Assembly (NCBI RefSeq): GCF_030816915.1
Contig: NZ_JAUSYN010000001.1
Span: 372,001 to 436,000 of the forward strand
Direction of reading: 5' to 3'
Length of the DNA: 64,000 nt
DNA from: Streptomyces sp. B3I8
GTDB lineage: Bacteria > Actinomycetota > Actinomycetes > Streptomycetales > Streptomycetaceae
Part shown: in pieces, positions 8,737 through 17,979 of the stretch
How the letters are laid out: each line of letters opens with the position of its first letter
Position numbering within the stretch: position 1 is the stretch's first letter
The notes under the pieces: model-generated
Seen by the model: only the letters and a program-made list of their open reading frames with translations
What the model was told of the DNA's origin: nothing
Databases searched by the model: none
Translations under genes and position numbers: made by a program

Positions 8737-9642
8737 ATGGCTTCATCGACCAAGACCACCGCTGATGGGACCACCCGCCGCATCGCCCGCGTGTTGGCTC
8801 TCACCAATCAGAGCGGAGGCGCCGGCAAAACCACCTCCGCCGTGAACGTCGGCGCCTGCGCAGCCGACCTCGGCTATGCGGTCCTCATCATCGACGCCGA
8901 CGCCCAGTGCGACGCGTCTGCGGCCCTGGGCTATGACGCGCCCGATGACATGCCGAACCAGGCAAACCTCTATGACGTTCTCACCGGCGTTGCCAAGATC
9001 GAGGAGGCCGTGGTCTCCGCCATGGCCGGCCCCGCCGGAGACAAGGCGAGCAGGCCCATCCCCAATCTGTCCGTCGTTCTCGGCTCCAGCGCACTGGAAG
9101 AGGCGGAGCAGCTCCTTGCGCCCAAGACGGGCCGAGAGTTCTGGCTCCGCAAGCAGCTCGACCGCATCCGGGACACCTACGACCTGATCCTCATCGACTG
9201 CCCGGGAAACCTCGGCCTGATCGTGGTCAACGCCATCGTCGCCTCCGACGAGGTTGTTGCCTGCGTCAAGCCGGGCTGGAAGGAACTGCGCGCCCTGACC
9301 CGGATGGAAGCCAAGATCGACGACATCCGGGAGACGTTCTCGGTCATGGGAGCCGAGGCAGAACTGACGAACATCCTCATCGTCGACTGCCCGACCACCC
9401 GCAACCAGGGTGCCGTGTACGACGACAGCCAGCAGCAGGCCAAGGAGGCCTACGAGGAACTGGTCCTCCCGACGGTTCGCAGGAGCCCGCGCATTCCGGA
9501 GGCGTACGCCGCGCAGAAAGTCCTCCGCTTCTACGACCCGGCGACGGAGAACCCGACCAAGCTCACGGAGACGTCCGCGCTGTCGGCCACGGACGACTAC
9601 TACCTCGTGGCGCAGGCCCTGGGTTTCACCCGGCGTAGCTGA
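8737..9642 (+). CDS. parA: ParA-family partition ATPase 1
   Basis: 301 residues; ATG at 8737 with GGAGG upstream. The ParA/MinD fold is clear: P-loop LTNQSGGAGKTTSAVNVG, switch VLIIDADAQCD and YDLILIDCPGNLGL. The family's signature lysine (first K of KGGxGKT) is replaced by Ser26, a variation worth noting because that lysine acts across the ATP dimer; the P-loop Lys31 remains. There is no N-terminal DNA-binding extension, unlike ParA2 at 30119-31384. It follows parB1 with 308 bases between them that hold two parS-like sites. It would drive plasmid segregation with ParB1. Confidence 0.87.
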   Translation: MASSTKTTADGTTRRIARVLALTNQSGGAGKTTSAVNVGACAADLGYAVLIIDADAQCDASAALGYDAPDDMPNQANLYDVLTGVAKIEEAVVSAMAGPAGDKASRPIPNLSVVLGSSALEEAEQLLAPKTGREFWLRKQLDRIRDTYDLILIDCPGNLGLIVVNAIVASDEVVACVKPGWKELRALTRMEAKIDDIRETFSVMGAEAELTNILIVDCPTTRNQGAVYDDSQQQAKEAYEELVLPTVRRSPRIPEAYAAQKVLRFYDPATENPTKLTETSALSATDDYYLVAQALGFTRRS

Positions 9643-9657
9643 TTGCGCCGCAATCAG
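9639..9657. other. parS-like palindrome at the end of parA1
   Basis: CTGATTGCGCCGCAATCAG, a 19-base palindrome (one central base) that overlaps the parA1 stop codon. Confidence 0.65.
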
Positions 9658-9981
9658 CAGAGCCGAGACAGGTAGCGCGCCGCGTATACCGTGAGGGATT
9701 CGGATTCCAGGTGCCGCCTCGGAGAAGACCGCTTCCTGGATGTACGGGCACGCCCGCCACAGGCACCAGTAGCAGCGGCCGTACGACGGCTGGAACGACA
9801 GCCGGCAACGCATCAGTGCCCACGGGCTGCCCCGTGACCTGATCTGGGAAGAGTTCACTGCGGCCTACAGCGGACGCCACCAGGACATCGCCGACACCCG
9901 GCTGCCGGAGCTGACGACCCGCTCCGGCGGCGGCCTGCTTCTGCCAAGGGCCTGCGCCGAACTCCTCGACGGTGGCAGCAG
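9658..9981. other. Gap with a broken reading frame
   Basis: A frame reading on from about 9739 (MYGHARHRHQ, stop, then RPYDGWNDSRQRISAHGLPRD and onward) looks like the remains of a short plasmid gene with one in-frame stop at about 9769. It ends at 9985, touching the GTG of the next frame. No function is recognised. Confidence 0.35.
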
Positions 9982-10349
9982 GTGACGCAGGACCTGGTCG
10001 CCCGGGCCCGGACCTGCAGCCGCTGCCGCGCCCAGGGCTCGCGCCGGGGTGCCTGGCGCACACCGAGCTCCCTCGGCTGCGTCACCCTGCGCCCGCCGTG
10101 CTCGGGAGTCGTCTTCCAGCGCCGCACCGGCCACCCGCGCGGCGTACTGTACGAGTCGGCCCGCACGCGCGGCACCCGCACGCGCGGCACCCGCGCCGAC
10201 GGCTACCGGCGCCGCCCGTGCCCGGAGGCCCGAGCGGCGGTCTGGGATCACGGCCACGGCCTGGTCCGCGGCTCGCTGTGCCGCGGCTGTCTCGAACGAC
10301 GCACCCTGCCCGCCCGGTGCCACGCCGCCGCCGGTTGCGGCGCGGGAGC
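9982..10349 (+). pseudogene. Possible HNH/endonuclease VII-like remnant
   Basis: A GTG-started frame encodes two cysteine pairs and the segment VWDHGHGLVRGSLCRGC, which resembles the DHxHxTGxVRGLLC motif of recombination endonuclease VII (an HNH-type nuclease). Between them are two 15-bp direct repeats coding for Arg/Thr-rich residues (TRTRGTRTRGTRADG). The frame then runs antisense over the end of the aminotransferase gene, so the authentic C-terminus appears lost or shifted. Weakly supported; it could be a working short gene with a different end. Confidence 0.35.
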
Positions 10350-11636
10350 TCAGGTGGACAGTGCCGTTTCACGCACGGCGCATGCCAAAGCGTGCAGGCC
10401 TTCATCGAGTTCGCTGAAGGTGGCGGTGAGAGGCGGCAGCAGTTTGACGACCTCGCCGTCCGGGCCCGAGTTCTCGACCAGGAGACCGAGTGTGAAGGAT
10501 CGCGCGGTGACCCGCGCCGCGCGATCCGCGTCGCGGAACTCCAAACCCCACACCAGGCCCCGGCCCCGGAACTCCTTGATGTCCTCGGGGTGATCGGCCT
10601 GGATTTTCGCCAAGGCGCGTTCGACCTGCTCGCCGTGCAGCAGCGTCTGCTTCTCCAATTGATCGTTGGCCCAGTAGGCCTCGAGCGCGGCAGTGGCGGT
10701 GACGAAGGCCGGATTGTTACCGCGGAAGGTGCCGTTGTGCTCGCCCGGCTCCCAGATGTCGAGTTCCGGCTTGAAGAGGCACAGTGCCAGGGGCAGCCCG
10801 TAACCGCTGAGGGACTTGGAGACGGTGACGATGTCGGGAACGATGCCCGCCTCCTCGAAGGAGAAGAAGGCGCCGGTGCGGCCGCACCCCATCTGGATGT
10901 CGTCCGCGATCAACAGCATGTCGTTACGCCGGCACACCTCGGCGAGTTCGCGCAGCCACTCGGGCCGGGCCACGTTGACGCCTCCCTCCCCCTGTACGGT
11001 CTCGACGATCACGGCCGCGGGGCGGTCGAGCCCGGAACCTCTGTCCGCCAAGAGCCGCTCGAACCATGTGAAGGGAGGGGCATCGTCCAGATAGCCGTCG
11101 TAGGGCATGGGGACGCCGTGCACCAGTGACACACCCGCCCCCGCCCGCTTGAAGGTGTTGCCGGTGACCGCGAGTGAGCCGAGGGTCATACCGTGGAACG
11201 CGTTGGTGAACGACACGACCGTCTCGCGGCCCTTGACCTTGCGGGCCAGCTTGAGCGCCGCCTCGACGGCATTGGTGCCGGTCGGGCCCGAGAACATCAC
11301 CTTGTACGACAGTTGCCGCGGACGCAGGATGATGTCCCGGAAGGCCTGCAGGAACGTGCGCTTGGCCGCGGTCGACATGTCCAGGCCCTGGGTGATGCCG
11401 TCACGTTGGAGATAGTCCAGCAACGCCCCCTTGAGGAGGGGATTGTTGTGACCGTAGTTGAGCGAGCCCGCCCCGGTGAAGAAGTCGACGTACGTGCGCC
11501 CCTGTTCGTCGTACAGGTAGGAACCGCTGGCACGGTCGAAGACGGTCGGCCAGCTGCGGCAGTAGCTGCGGACTTCCGACTCCAGGGTCTCGAAGACGTC
11601 CTGATCGGGTGCGGTGACCCGCTGATGACGGTCCAT
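10350..11636 (-). CDS. Diaminobutyrate--2-oxoglutarate aminotransferase (EctB-like)
   Basis: 428 residues, the usual length of EctB. A PLP fold-type I class III aminotransferase: FFTGAGSLNYGHNNP, MFSGPTGTNAVEAALKLA, NAFHGMTLGSLAVTGN, ADDIQMGCGRTG and the PLP lysine in TVSKSLSGYGLPLAL. These match diaminobutyrate transaminase, which makes L-2,4-diaminobutyrate from aspartate semialdehyde and glutamate. No ectA or ectC lies nearby, so ectoine is not the goal. ATG at 11636 has AAGGAT upstream. It points away from a set of NRPS-type genes starting at 14122, whose adenylation pocket has residues suited to a basic amino acid; it most likely supplies that enzyme's substrate. The reaction is well supported by family, the destination is inferred. 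Confidence 0.87.
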   Translation of the reverse strand: MDRHQRVTAPDQDVFETLESEVRSYCRSWPTVFDRASGSYLYDEQGRTYVDFFTGAGSLNYGHNNPLLKGALLDYLQRDGITQGLDMSTAAKRTFLQAFRDIILRPRQLSYKVMFSGPTGTNAVEAALKLARKVKGRETVVSFTNAFHGMTLGSLAVTGNTFKRAGAGVSLVHGVPMPYDGYLDDAPPFTWFERLLADRGSGLDRPAAVIVETVQGEGGVNVARPEWLRELAEVCRRNDMLLIADDIQMGCGRTGAFFSFEEAGIVPDIVTVSKSLSGYGLPLALCLFKPELDIWEPGEHNGTFRGNNPAFVTATAALEAYWANDQLEKQTLLHGEQVERALAKIQADHPEDIKEFRGRGLVWGLEFRDADRAARVTARSFTLGLLVENSGPDGEVVKLLPPLTATFSELDEGLHALACAVRETALST

Positions 11637-14121
11637 GGCACATCCTTGGAGGAGCAGGAAAGTGGACGGGTGAGCTCGAAAGCAGGGGCGGGCAGGCGAC
11701 GTCAGAGGGCCGCTGTGAGGTGACGGAGCCAGGCGGACGCGGGCCGGGCGACGACCTGGCCGGGCGGCTCGGCTGCGGACGGCCAGGATCTCCCGCAGGA
11801 GCGCCTTTCTCTGGTGCAGCGTGCCCGTACGGCCGGTCAGGGCCCGCCCCACACAGGGGTGGTGTCGAGCGGGCTGAGATCGCCGGACCGGTACGACGCA
11901 CGGCAGTGCAGCAGAACGCCGCCGTTTCCCCCGGGAAGCAGGGTGGACAGATCCGCGCGGACGGTGGTCCCGGGAAACTCCACCGTCACAGCGTCCTCGT
12001 GGCACACGACCTGAAGGGCGTCAGCCGATCGGCTGACGCCGATGATCAGGGCGTATCGGGGGGGCGAGGCCGTGTCGCCGCGCGGCGCTCCCTTGCTTCT
12101 GTCGCCTCACCTGGCGGGCTGCACGGAGGAAGGTGCCTTGGTCGGGCATGGTGCGTTGTCTCCTGCCTACGGGCCGACTCCCGGGTCTCGCGGCGGACGA
12201 GGCCCTGTTGGTGAGGACGGGCTGGGTCTCCGGGTCCGGGAGCCGGCTGTGAGGGCGGGCCGACGTCGGGGCCGTGGCGTCGGCCCCGTGGACGAGCTCC
12301 GGGTACTCCCTGTCCTCGGGGCGAGCGGCCGCCTGCTGTGTTCGCGTCCGACGATCGCGTCGGTGTGGCGTCCACATTGCGGATTATCTCTGGCGACCAT
12401 TCGCCCGGAGGTCGCGGTCATCGGGTCGAGGCGAGTATGGCGAAGGATACTCAAGAAGCTGTGGGGGAAAATGTTGACTCGCAGCTCGGAGGCGCCCGGT
12501 ACGTGAGGTGCGGCGGCCGTCGAGGGTGACCCGCTGCCGTTACCACTGTGAAAGCGGAAAGTTTCATGGCAGCGGATGCGGGGAACGTTTCGGCCAGGCG
12601 TATGTCTTGCGGCCCGTCAATCCACATTGCGCCACATCGCCGCCTCGCGGGTGGAATCGCACCCCTGTGGACCTCGGCGACTGTGGTGATGAGCTGCTGT
12701 GGGGGCGGGAATCCTTGCTGCCCCAGGTGATTGCAGGCTTCTGGGCAAGCCGCCGCCTTGGTGGCAATTGCTGTACAAGGGCCGAAACGGACGTGCGCAC
12801 TTCGCTGTCGCACCGCGTTGTACGCGAAGCCCGTTCGTAGCTTCAGTGCCACAACGATCCCAAGCACCCCTGTCCCCCGCAAGCCACTGTGTATGTTCCG
12901 GCTGCTTCGTGAGTCTGGATGGGTCACCGGTATCTGCGTCAGAAACGGGGGACGGACGGATCGCGCGGAGCATTCGGACGAAGGAATCCCAAGGCCGCTG
13001 GCAGGGGAACAGCAAGCGAATTCAGGGCAGGGTTCCCGGCCCCCTGCATCCGGGCGCCTCCGGGTCGGATGCGGGCGTCTCCGTCGCACCGAAGACGCGC
13101 ACGGTCATGGCCCTGCTGCTGGTGCACGTCGGCCAACTGGCTTTGGTCCACGCCTTCGTGCGGGAACTCCGGGGGAGCGGCCGCCGGCGACCGGGTTGCG
13201 GACCCTGCAGTACTGAACCGCAGAAAAACTCTGTGCACCCTCACCGGCCGCTCGCTCGCCGATGCCGCCCGGGTCGAGGACCGCTCGCGCACGACCATCA
13301 GCCGGACGGATACGCGCGTTGTGGGTACCGGCTCGCCCACATCGTCCCGCCCGCCCCACGCCCCGGCTCGGCGATGCCATCTCCCGCGCCCGGCGGCCGT
13401 TCCGGCTTCGCCCTTCGCCCTTCGCCCTTCGCCCTTCGCCCTTCGGCCTTCGAGCATCCAGGTCGGGCCGACAGGCGCCCTCCGAGCTGCGCCTCTGCCG
13501 TCTCCAGGCCCAACGTTGAAGGTTTCTGGGCTGGCTCCCCACAGGATCTCGACGGGGGCCTGCGAGGCTGACACCCGCAAAGGCCCCGCGACGGGGTGCC
13601 CGTTCGCATCCATCACCCGGAACAAGCCCGAGGGGGCCGAATGCATCCGGCCGGCACGGCGCCGAAGGGGAGCAGACCGGTGAGGCCTGGTCATGAACGA
13701 GCAGAAGGGCGTGGATGTGGCTGCTGCTGTTCCTCGACAGCCGCGACAGCGACAGCCTCGACGTGGCCGACGGCGACGAGAAAGCCTGCTGTGTCCTCAC
13801 CCCTGCCGACGCCTTGCTGACGAAGCCTGCCATCGGATTGTCACGGACTGCCGCAGCGCGACGGCCCCGGACGCCCGACCGGTGATCGTGGAACGCGTCC
13901 TCGCCAGGGACACGGGCTCCTCGCTCGACCAGGGCCACAACCTGCACATGCCGGCAGTGCACGGCAGGGCCGCGTACGGGAGGAGGCGCGCTACCGCGCT
14001 CTTCCCGCTCGGGCCGGGTTCGCCATGGATTCACTGTGCCGGCTGCCGATGGAGGCACATCTCCTCGTCGCGGTGACCGGTCGACCTTCATCACCCACCA
14101 CGGACGGACTCGGGAGAGACC
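11637..14121. other. Long gap without a convincing gene
   Basis: About 2.5 kb. Frames on both strands exist but none shows a recognisable domain or consistent codon use. Short fragments look like decayed genes, for instance LADAARVEDRSRTTISR near 13255-13310 and a frame near 13717-13830. A small frame at about 12436-12529 would give a 30-residue peptide starting MAKDTQEAVGENVDSQ. A 7-bp tandem repeat lies at 13406-13447. The region probably holds the promoters for the aminotransferase and for the adenylation gene. Confidence 0.5.
13406..13447. repeat. 7-bp tandem repeat (CTTCGCC)
   Basis: Five exact copies plus one variant, in a stretch without a gene. Likely slippage-prone; no function seen. 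Confidence 0.8.
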
Positions 14122-15807
14122 TTGAACAGCCAGGTTCCGCTCACGCGCCACACCGCCGATCCCGATCCACGGTCCCGACCCGAACTGCCCATGGCGCCCG
14201 GCGCGGTCACCCGGGCGCGAGAACTGGCCCTGCGCAACCCGGTGGCACTCGACACGACGACCGCCCTCCTCGACCACGTCATCCGGCACGCCCGGGTCCG
14301 CCCGGACGCCTGTGCCGTCCTGGACGGCGAACGCACCTTGACCTACGGGCTGTTGCTCGCCAGGGTCGCCTCAGCGAGAGACGCACTGCATGCCCGGGGA
14401 GTGCGGGCCGGTGACCTGGTCGCCGCCGTCGGGCCGCGCAGCGCGCACACCCCGGTCGTCTTCCTGGCTCTGGAGAGCCTCGGAGCGTCGTATGTGCCGA
14501 TCGACATGAGCTGGCCGGAGAACCGTGTCCGTGACGTGCTCGACCGCAGCAAGCCTGTCCTGTTGCTCGACTACTCCGGCCGCACAGCCTCGGCCGCGCG
14601 TGCGGCCGCCGACGCCGAAGGGCTCGGCACGCTGAGCCTGCCGACAGAGGGCAGGCCGGGCCCCGTGGACCAGCACCCGCACGGCGACCGCAGCGGCGAG
14701 ATCCGGTACACGATCTTCACCTCGGGCACGACCGGCCGTCCGAAGGGCGCCACCATCGAGCACCAGGGCCTGCTCAACCACCTGTGGTCCAAGACGGCCG
14801 ACCTGTCACTGGGACCCGAGGACGCGGTGGCCTTCTCGGCGCCGCTGGTGTTCGACATCTCCATCTGGCAGATGCTCTGCCCACTCCTGGTGGGCGGCAG
14901 GGTCGTCGTGATCGACGATGCCGCCATGCGCATGCCGCGCTGGCTGCTCGGCGCCCTGGACACCGCGGACGTCACCGTCGTGGAACTGGTGCCCACGGTC
15001 GTCGGCCGGATGCTCGAGGAGACGCGGCGCGCGAAGGGGCCCGCTCTGCCGAAACTGCGGTGGCTGCTGTCCACGGGCGAGGAGCTGTATCCCGCTCTGG
15101 CCGAGCAGGTGCTCGACATGCTCCCGCATGTGGCCCTCGTCAACGCGTACGGGCCCGCGGAGTGCTCCGACGACGTCTCCCTGCACACCGTGACCCGCGC
15201 CGACCTGGGCCGTCCCCGGCTGCCGGTCGGCACCCCCGTCGCCAACTGCACCCTCCAAGTCCTGCGCCGGGGGGACGACGGAACCTGGCAGCCGGCCGAA
15301 CCCGGGGAGAGCGGCGAACTGTTCGTCGGCGGCACATGCGTCGGGTCGGGATATCTCCATGACGCCGCCACCACGGAACGCGCCTTCTTCCGTGACCCCT
15401 TCGACCCGGATTCCTCGACCGGCCGGATCTACCGCACCGGCGACCTCGCCCGCGTGGAGGACGGGCTCCTGTACTACCTGGGCCGCAGCGATCGGCAGGT
15501 CAAGGTCGGCGGCGTGCGGATGGAACTCGACGAGATCGAGGCCGTCCTCAGCCGGCACCCAGCCGTCGAACAGTGCGCCGTCACCGTCTTCGACCAGGAC
15601 GTCGTGAGCGAACTGGTCGCCCACTACACCTTGCGCACCGAGGTGCTGCAGCAGGAGTTACGGCTGGCGCTCGGCGCGGCCCTGCCCCCGGTGATGGTTC
15701 CGCGGCGCTGGCAGCGGTGGGACGCGCTGCCCCTGAGCCGCAACGGAAAGATCGACTACCGGTCGCTCACGGCGGCCATGTCCACTACCCGGAAAGAGGC
15801 GCTGTAA
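14122..15807 (+). CDS. Stand-alone NRPS adenylation enzyme
   Basis: 561 residues from a TTG with GGGAGAG upstream. All adenylation cores are present: A3 IFTSGTTGRPKGA, A4 FDISIWQ, A5 NAYGPAECSDD, A7 YRTGDLA, A8 GRSDRQVKVGGVRMELDEIE, A10 PLSRNGKIDYRSL. There is no condensation or carrier domain, so it loads a separate carrier protein (17724). By-eye alignment to PheA gives pocket residues D-I-W-E-L-T-A-D-D-K; Glu278 and Asp331 are also found in ornithine and diaminobutyrate codes, so a basic substrate such as diaminobutyrate is plausible. A TTA leucine codon at 15658-15660 would make translation depend on bldA tRNA. It heads a co-directional run of genes to 26395. Confidence 0.88.
   Translation: MNSQVPLTRHTADPDPRSRPELPMAPGAVTRARELALRNPVALDTTTALLDHVIRHARVRPDACAVLDGERTLTYGLLLARVASARDALHARGVRAGDLVAAVGPRSAHTPVVFLALESLGASYVPIDMSWPENRVRDVLDRSKPVLLLDYSGRTASAARAAADAEGLGTLSLPTEGRPGPVDQHPHGDRSGEIRYTIFTSGTTGRPKGATIEHQGLLNHLWSKTADLSLGPEDAVAFSAPLVFDISIWQMLCPLLVGGRVVVIDDAAMRMPRWLLGALDTADVTVVELVPTVVGRMLEETRRAKGPALPKLRWLLSTGEELYPALAEQVLDMLPHVALVNAYGPAECSDDVSLHTVTRADLGRPRLPVGTPVANCTLQVLRRGDDGTWQPAEPGESGELFVGGTCVGSGYLHDAATTERAFFRDPFDPDSSTGRIYRTGDLARVEDGLLYYLGRSDRQVKVGGVRMELDEIEAVLSRHPAVEQCAVTVFDQDVVSELVAHYTLRTEVLQQELRLALGAALPPVMVPRRWQRWDALPLSRNGKIDYRSLTAAMSTTRKEAL
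15658..15660 (+). promoter_or_regulatory. TTA codon in adenylation gene
   Basis: In-frame TTA in the context QQELRLALG. In Streptomyces this codon is read only by the developmentally controlled bldA tRNA. Confidence 0.75.
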
Positions 15808-15809
15808 CC

Positions 15810-17012
15810 ATGGCAACTACAGGAACGGTGAGTGTGGCCGAGAGCGCGGACCGGGCCGGCGTCCCCGACCTCGCCGAGCGCCTCGCGGCGGTGACGGGCG
15901 TCGCCGAACAGCACCTGAAACGCACGGAGCGGGACGCGACATTCCCCGTGGAGGCGCTGGCGGAGCTGCGCAGCACCCGGCTGCTCGGCCTTCAGGTGCC
16001 CAGGGAGGAGGGCGGCCTCGGCGGCACCCTCGGTGACCTCATCGAGGCAGGCATGGAGCTCGGGCGCACCGACATGTCACTGGGCATGATCTTCGTGATG
16101 CACTGCCAGCAGGCCGAGGCCGTTGTGCGGCACGCCGCATCGCCCCTGCGGGAGGAGCTGATCCCGCTCCTCGCCGAAGGCAAACTGTACTTGGCGTCGG
16201 TGACCACCGAGAGCGGCAAGGGCGCCGACCTGTTCAGGTCCGAGGCGCCACTGCACGAGGCGCAAGGGGCTCTGGAGATCGACCGGACCGTGCCCATCTC
16301 GACCGGCGGTACCTCCGCCGATGGCTTCCTGATCACCATGCGCAGCCCTTATGCCACGGGGGACCAGCACGTCTCCCTCGTCTACGCGCACCGCCACCAG
16401 CTGCACGTGGAGGTCACCGGGCAGTGGAACCCGATGGGGATGCGCGCCACCCACAGTCCGCCGCTGAAGCTCAGCGGCCGTATCCCGGTCCACCAGGTGA
16501 TCGGTGAGCACGGCGCGTTCCACCGTGTCGTGCAGTCCGTCTTCGGCCCCCTCGCCCACCTGGGCTGGTCGGCCGTCTGGCTGGGCACAGCCTCCGGGGC
16601 CCTGTCGAGGGTGCTGCGCCTGCTGCGCGACCCGGCCGGCCGCAAACGCTTCGACCTGGGCTCGGAGCTGCTGCTCAGCAGGCTGTCCAGGGCCCGGCAG
16701 CGACTGGAGACCGTCCACGCGCTGCTGCGCCGGACCCAGGCACTGGCCGAGTCCGGGACGGACTGGTCGGTCACCAGTCACCAGCTGCTGCTGAACAACC
16801 TCAAGATCACGGCGGCCGAGGAGTGCTACGCCGTCGTCGACGAACTCATCGATGCGGTCGGCCTCGCGCACGGCTATCTCCAGGACTCGCCGACCCGCCT
16901 GGAGAAGGCCCTCCGCGACCTGCGGTCGGCCGCCCTCAACTACAGCAACGACCGGCTGCACCTGGCCGACGGGCGGCTCTGCCTGCTGGACCCGGACGTA
17001 CGGTTCGCCTGA
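15810..17012 (+). CDS. Acyl-CoA-dehydrogenase-fold flavoprotein, probably acting on the carrier-bound amino acid
   Basis: 400 residues; ATG two bases after the adenylation gene's stop, so coupled. The fold is that of acyl-CoA dehydrogenases: N-terminal helices (FPVEALAELRSTRLLGLQVP), middle beta domain (ASVTTESGKGADLF, WNPMGMRATHSPPLKL), C-terminal helical bundle. At the end, where medium-chain dehydrogenases carry the catalytic Glu (RDAKIYQIYEGT), this protein reads RDLRSAALNYSND with no Glu. That loss is typical of family members that act as flavin-dependent N-hydroxylases or nitroso synthases. A dedicated FMN reductase lies downstream at 19788. Alternatives: a dehydrogenase of an aminoacyl-carrier thioester (as for prolyl carrier proteins) with its base elsewhere. 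Family firm, reaction inferred. Confidence 0.82.
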   Translation: MATTGTVSVAESADRAGVPDLAERLAAVTGVAEQHLKRTERDATFPVEALAELRSTRLLGLQVPREEGGLGGTLGDLIEAGMELGRTDMSLGMIFVMHCQQAEAVVRHAASPLREELIPLLAEGKLYLASVTTESGKGADLFRSEAPLHEAQGALEIDRTVPISTGGTSADGFLITMRSPYATGDQHVSLVYAHRHQLHVEVTGQWNPMGMRATHSPPLKLSGRIPVHQVIGEHGAFHRVVQSVFGPLAHLGWSAVWLGTASGALSRVLRLLRDPAGRKRFDLGSELLLSRLSRARQRLETVHALLRRTQALAESGTDWSVTSHQLLLNNLKITAAEECYAVVDELIDAVGLAHGYLQDSPTRLEKALRDLRSAALNYSNDRLHLADGRLCLLDPDVRFA

Positions 17013-17119
17013 ATCCCGGGGCACCTCCCAGGGAGCCGGGCCCCACGTACTTCCCGACACGCACGCGGCCACCCGATCGCTGCCGCACCCATCCGCATCT
17101 CGACCTCCGAGGATCCCTC

Positions 17120-17683
17120 ATGCCTGGAAGCACCACCGAGACCCAGAACTGGAACACCGCCCTCAAGTACATCGCGGGGCGCAAAGCGGCCGAGGAATCG
17201 CTGGGCTTCGTCGCGCATGTCAGCGCGACCGTCCGTGACACCGAGGACGCCGCGGCCGTTGTCCCGGCGGTGGCCCGCACCTGCGTGCCGTTCTTCGCGG
17301 GCGCGGTCTCGTTGGACGCCGGGGCCACACACGACCGGGCCGTCTTCCACGGCTCGGACGAACTGGCGGACGTCGTCGAAGCGCTGCGCGCACTCGCCGC
17401 GCAGACGAAGGAGCGGCAGATCGTCATCAGCGAGCACGAGGGGCTGGCCGCCAGGACCGACCCGCGTCACCTCGAGCTTCTGCGCGAGGGAGGAGGCGAC
17501 TCGGCGGTGGTCATCTCCCTCGCCTACCGCGGGCTGTCCGGCGGTCACCTCGTCCTCGTACGGCAGGCCAAGCACCGCCGGGGGACCTTCAGCCCCGGGG
17601 ACCTCGCCCTGGCGTGCGAAGTGGCCGACCGGGTGGGGGCGTTCAACGCGCTCGCCGGACTGGCCGCCCGCTCCGGGAAGTGA
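17120..17683 (+). CDS. GAF-domain protein
   Basis: 187 residues. A single GAF-like domain: AEESLGFVAHVSATVRDTEDAAAVVPAVARTCVPFFAGAV at the start, ending HRRGTFSPGDLALACEVADRVGAFNALAGLAAR, the helix that usually closes GAF domains in signalling proteins. No output domain (kinase, phosphatase, HTH) is fused. GAF domains bind small ligands or haem and report redox state. Its place between the flavoprotein and the carrier protein is unusual for a regulator; it may be a ligand-binding helper or a sensor of the pathway. ATG at 17120 follows GAGGAT. Confidence 0.72.
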   Translation: MPGSTTETQNWNTALKYIAGRKAAEESLGFVAHVSATVRDTEDAAAVVPAVARTCVPFFAGAVSLDAGATHDRAVFHGSDELADVVEALRALAAQTKERQIVISEHEGLAARTDPRHLELLREGGGDSAVVISLAYRGLSGGHLVLVRQAKHRRGTFSPGDLALACEVADRVGAFNALAGLAARSGK

Positions 17684-17723
17684 CGAGGCCGGTCCGAACG
17701 CCGGACACCACCGAGGAGGGCTG

Positions 17724-17954
17724 ATGGCAGCGACCTGGCACGACGTACGCGAGTGGATCCTCGAGCGCAATCCCGACCTGACGGATCTGCAGCCCGAGAC
17801 CGACATCATCGACTCACGCATCATCGACTCACTGCAGTTCGTCGAACTGGTCCTGTTCATCGAGGACCTGCGCGGCACGGCGCTGGAATCGAACGACGTG
17901 AGCCTCGATTCCTTCCGCACCCTCAAAGGCATCGAGCAGACCTTCTTCCAATGA
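17724..17954 (+). CDS. Stand-alone acyl/peptidyl carrier protein
   Basis: 76 residues, typical for a free carrier protein. The phosphopantetheine serine is in IIDSLQFVELV, preceded by a near-duplicate IIDSR. Start ATG has CGAGGAGGG upstream. It would carry the amino acid activated by the enzyme at 14122 while the flavoprotein and other enzymes act on it, and be unloaded by the thioesterase that follows. It lies in the middle of the co-directional block, 41 bases after the GAF gene. Confidence 0.85.
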   Translation: MAATWHDVREWILERNPDLTDLQPETDIIDSRIIDSLQFVELVLFIEDLRGTALESNDVSLDSFRTLKGIEQTFFQ

Positions 17955-17979
17955 GGCCGGCACCGTGCGGGGAGTGGCG

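Noticed and set aside
10350..11636. Ectoine biosynthesis locus
   Set aside because: Only the aminotransferase is present; no ectA, ectC or ectD nearby.
12436..12529. RiPP precursor peptide (30 residues)
   Set aside because: No modifying enzyme nearby, weak ribosome site, and no recognisable leader-core structure.
13406..13447. CRISPR-like array
   Set aside because: Repeats are 7-bp head-to-tail without spacers; no cas genes in the window.
14122..17954. Pyrrole-2-carboxylate (proline) cassette as in prodigiosin
   Set aside because: The order adenylation-dehydrogenase-carrier is similar, but the acidic pocket residues, the missing Glu in the flavoprotein and the diaminobutyrate aminotransferase argue for a basic substrate. 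It remains the main alternative.
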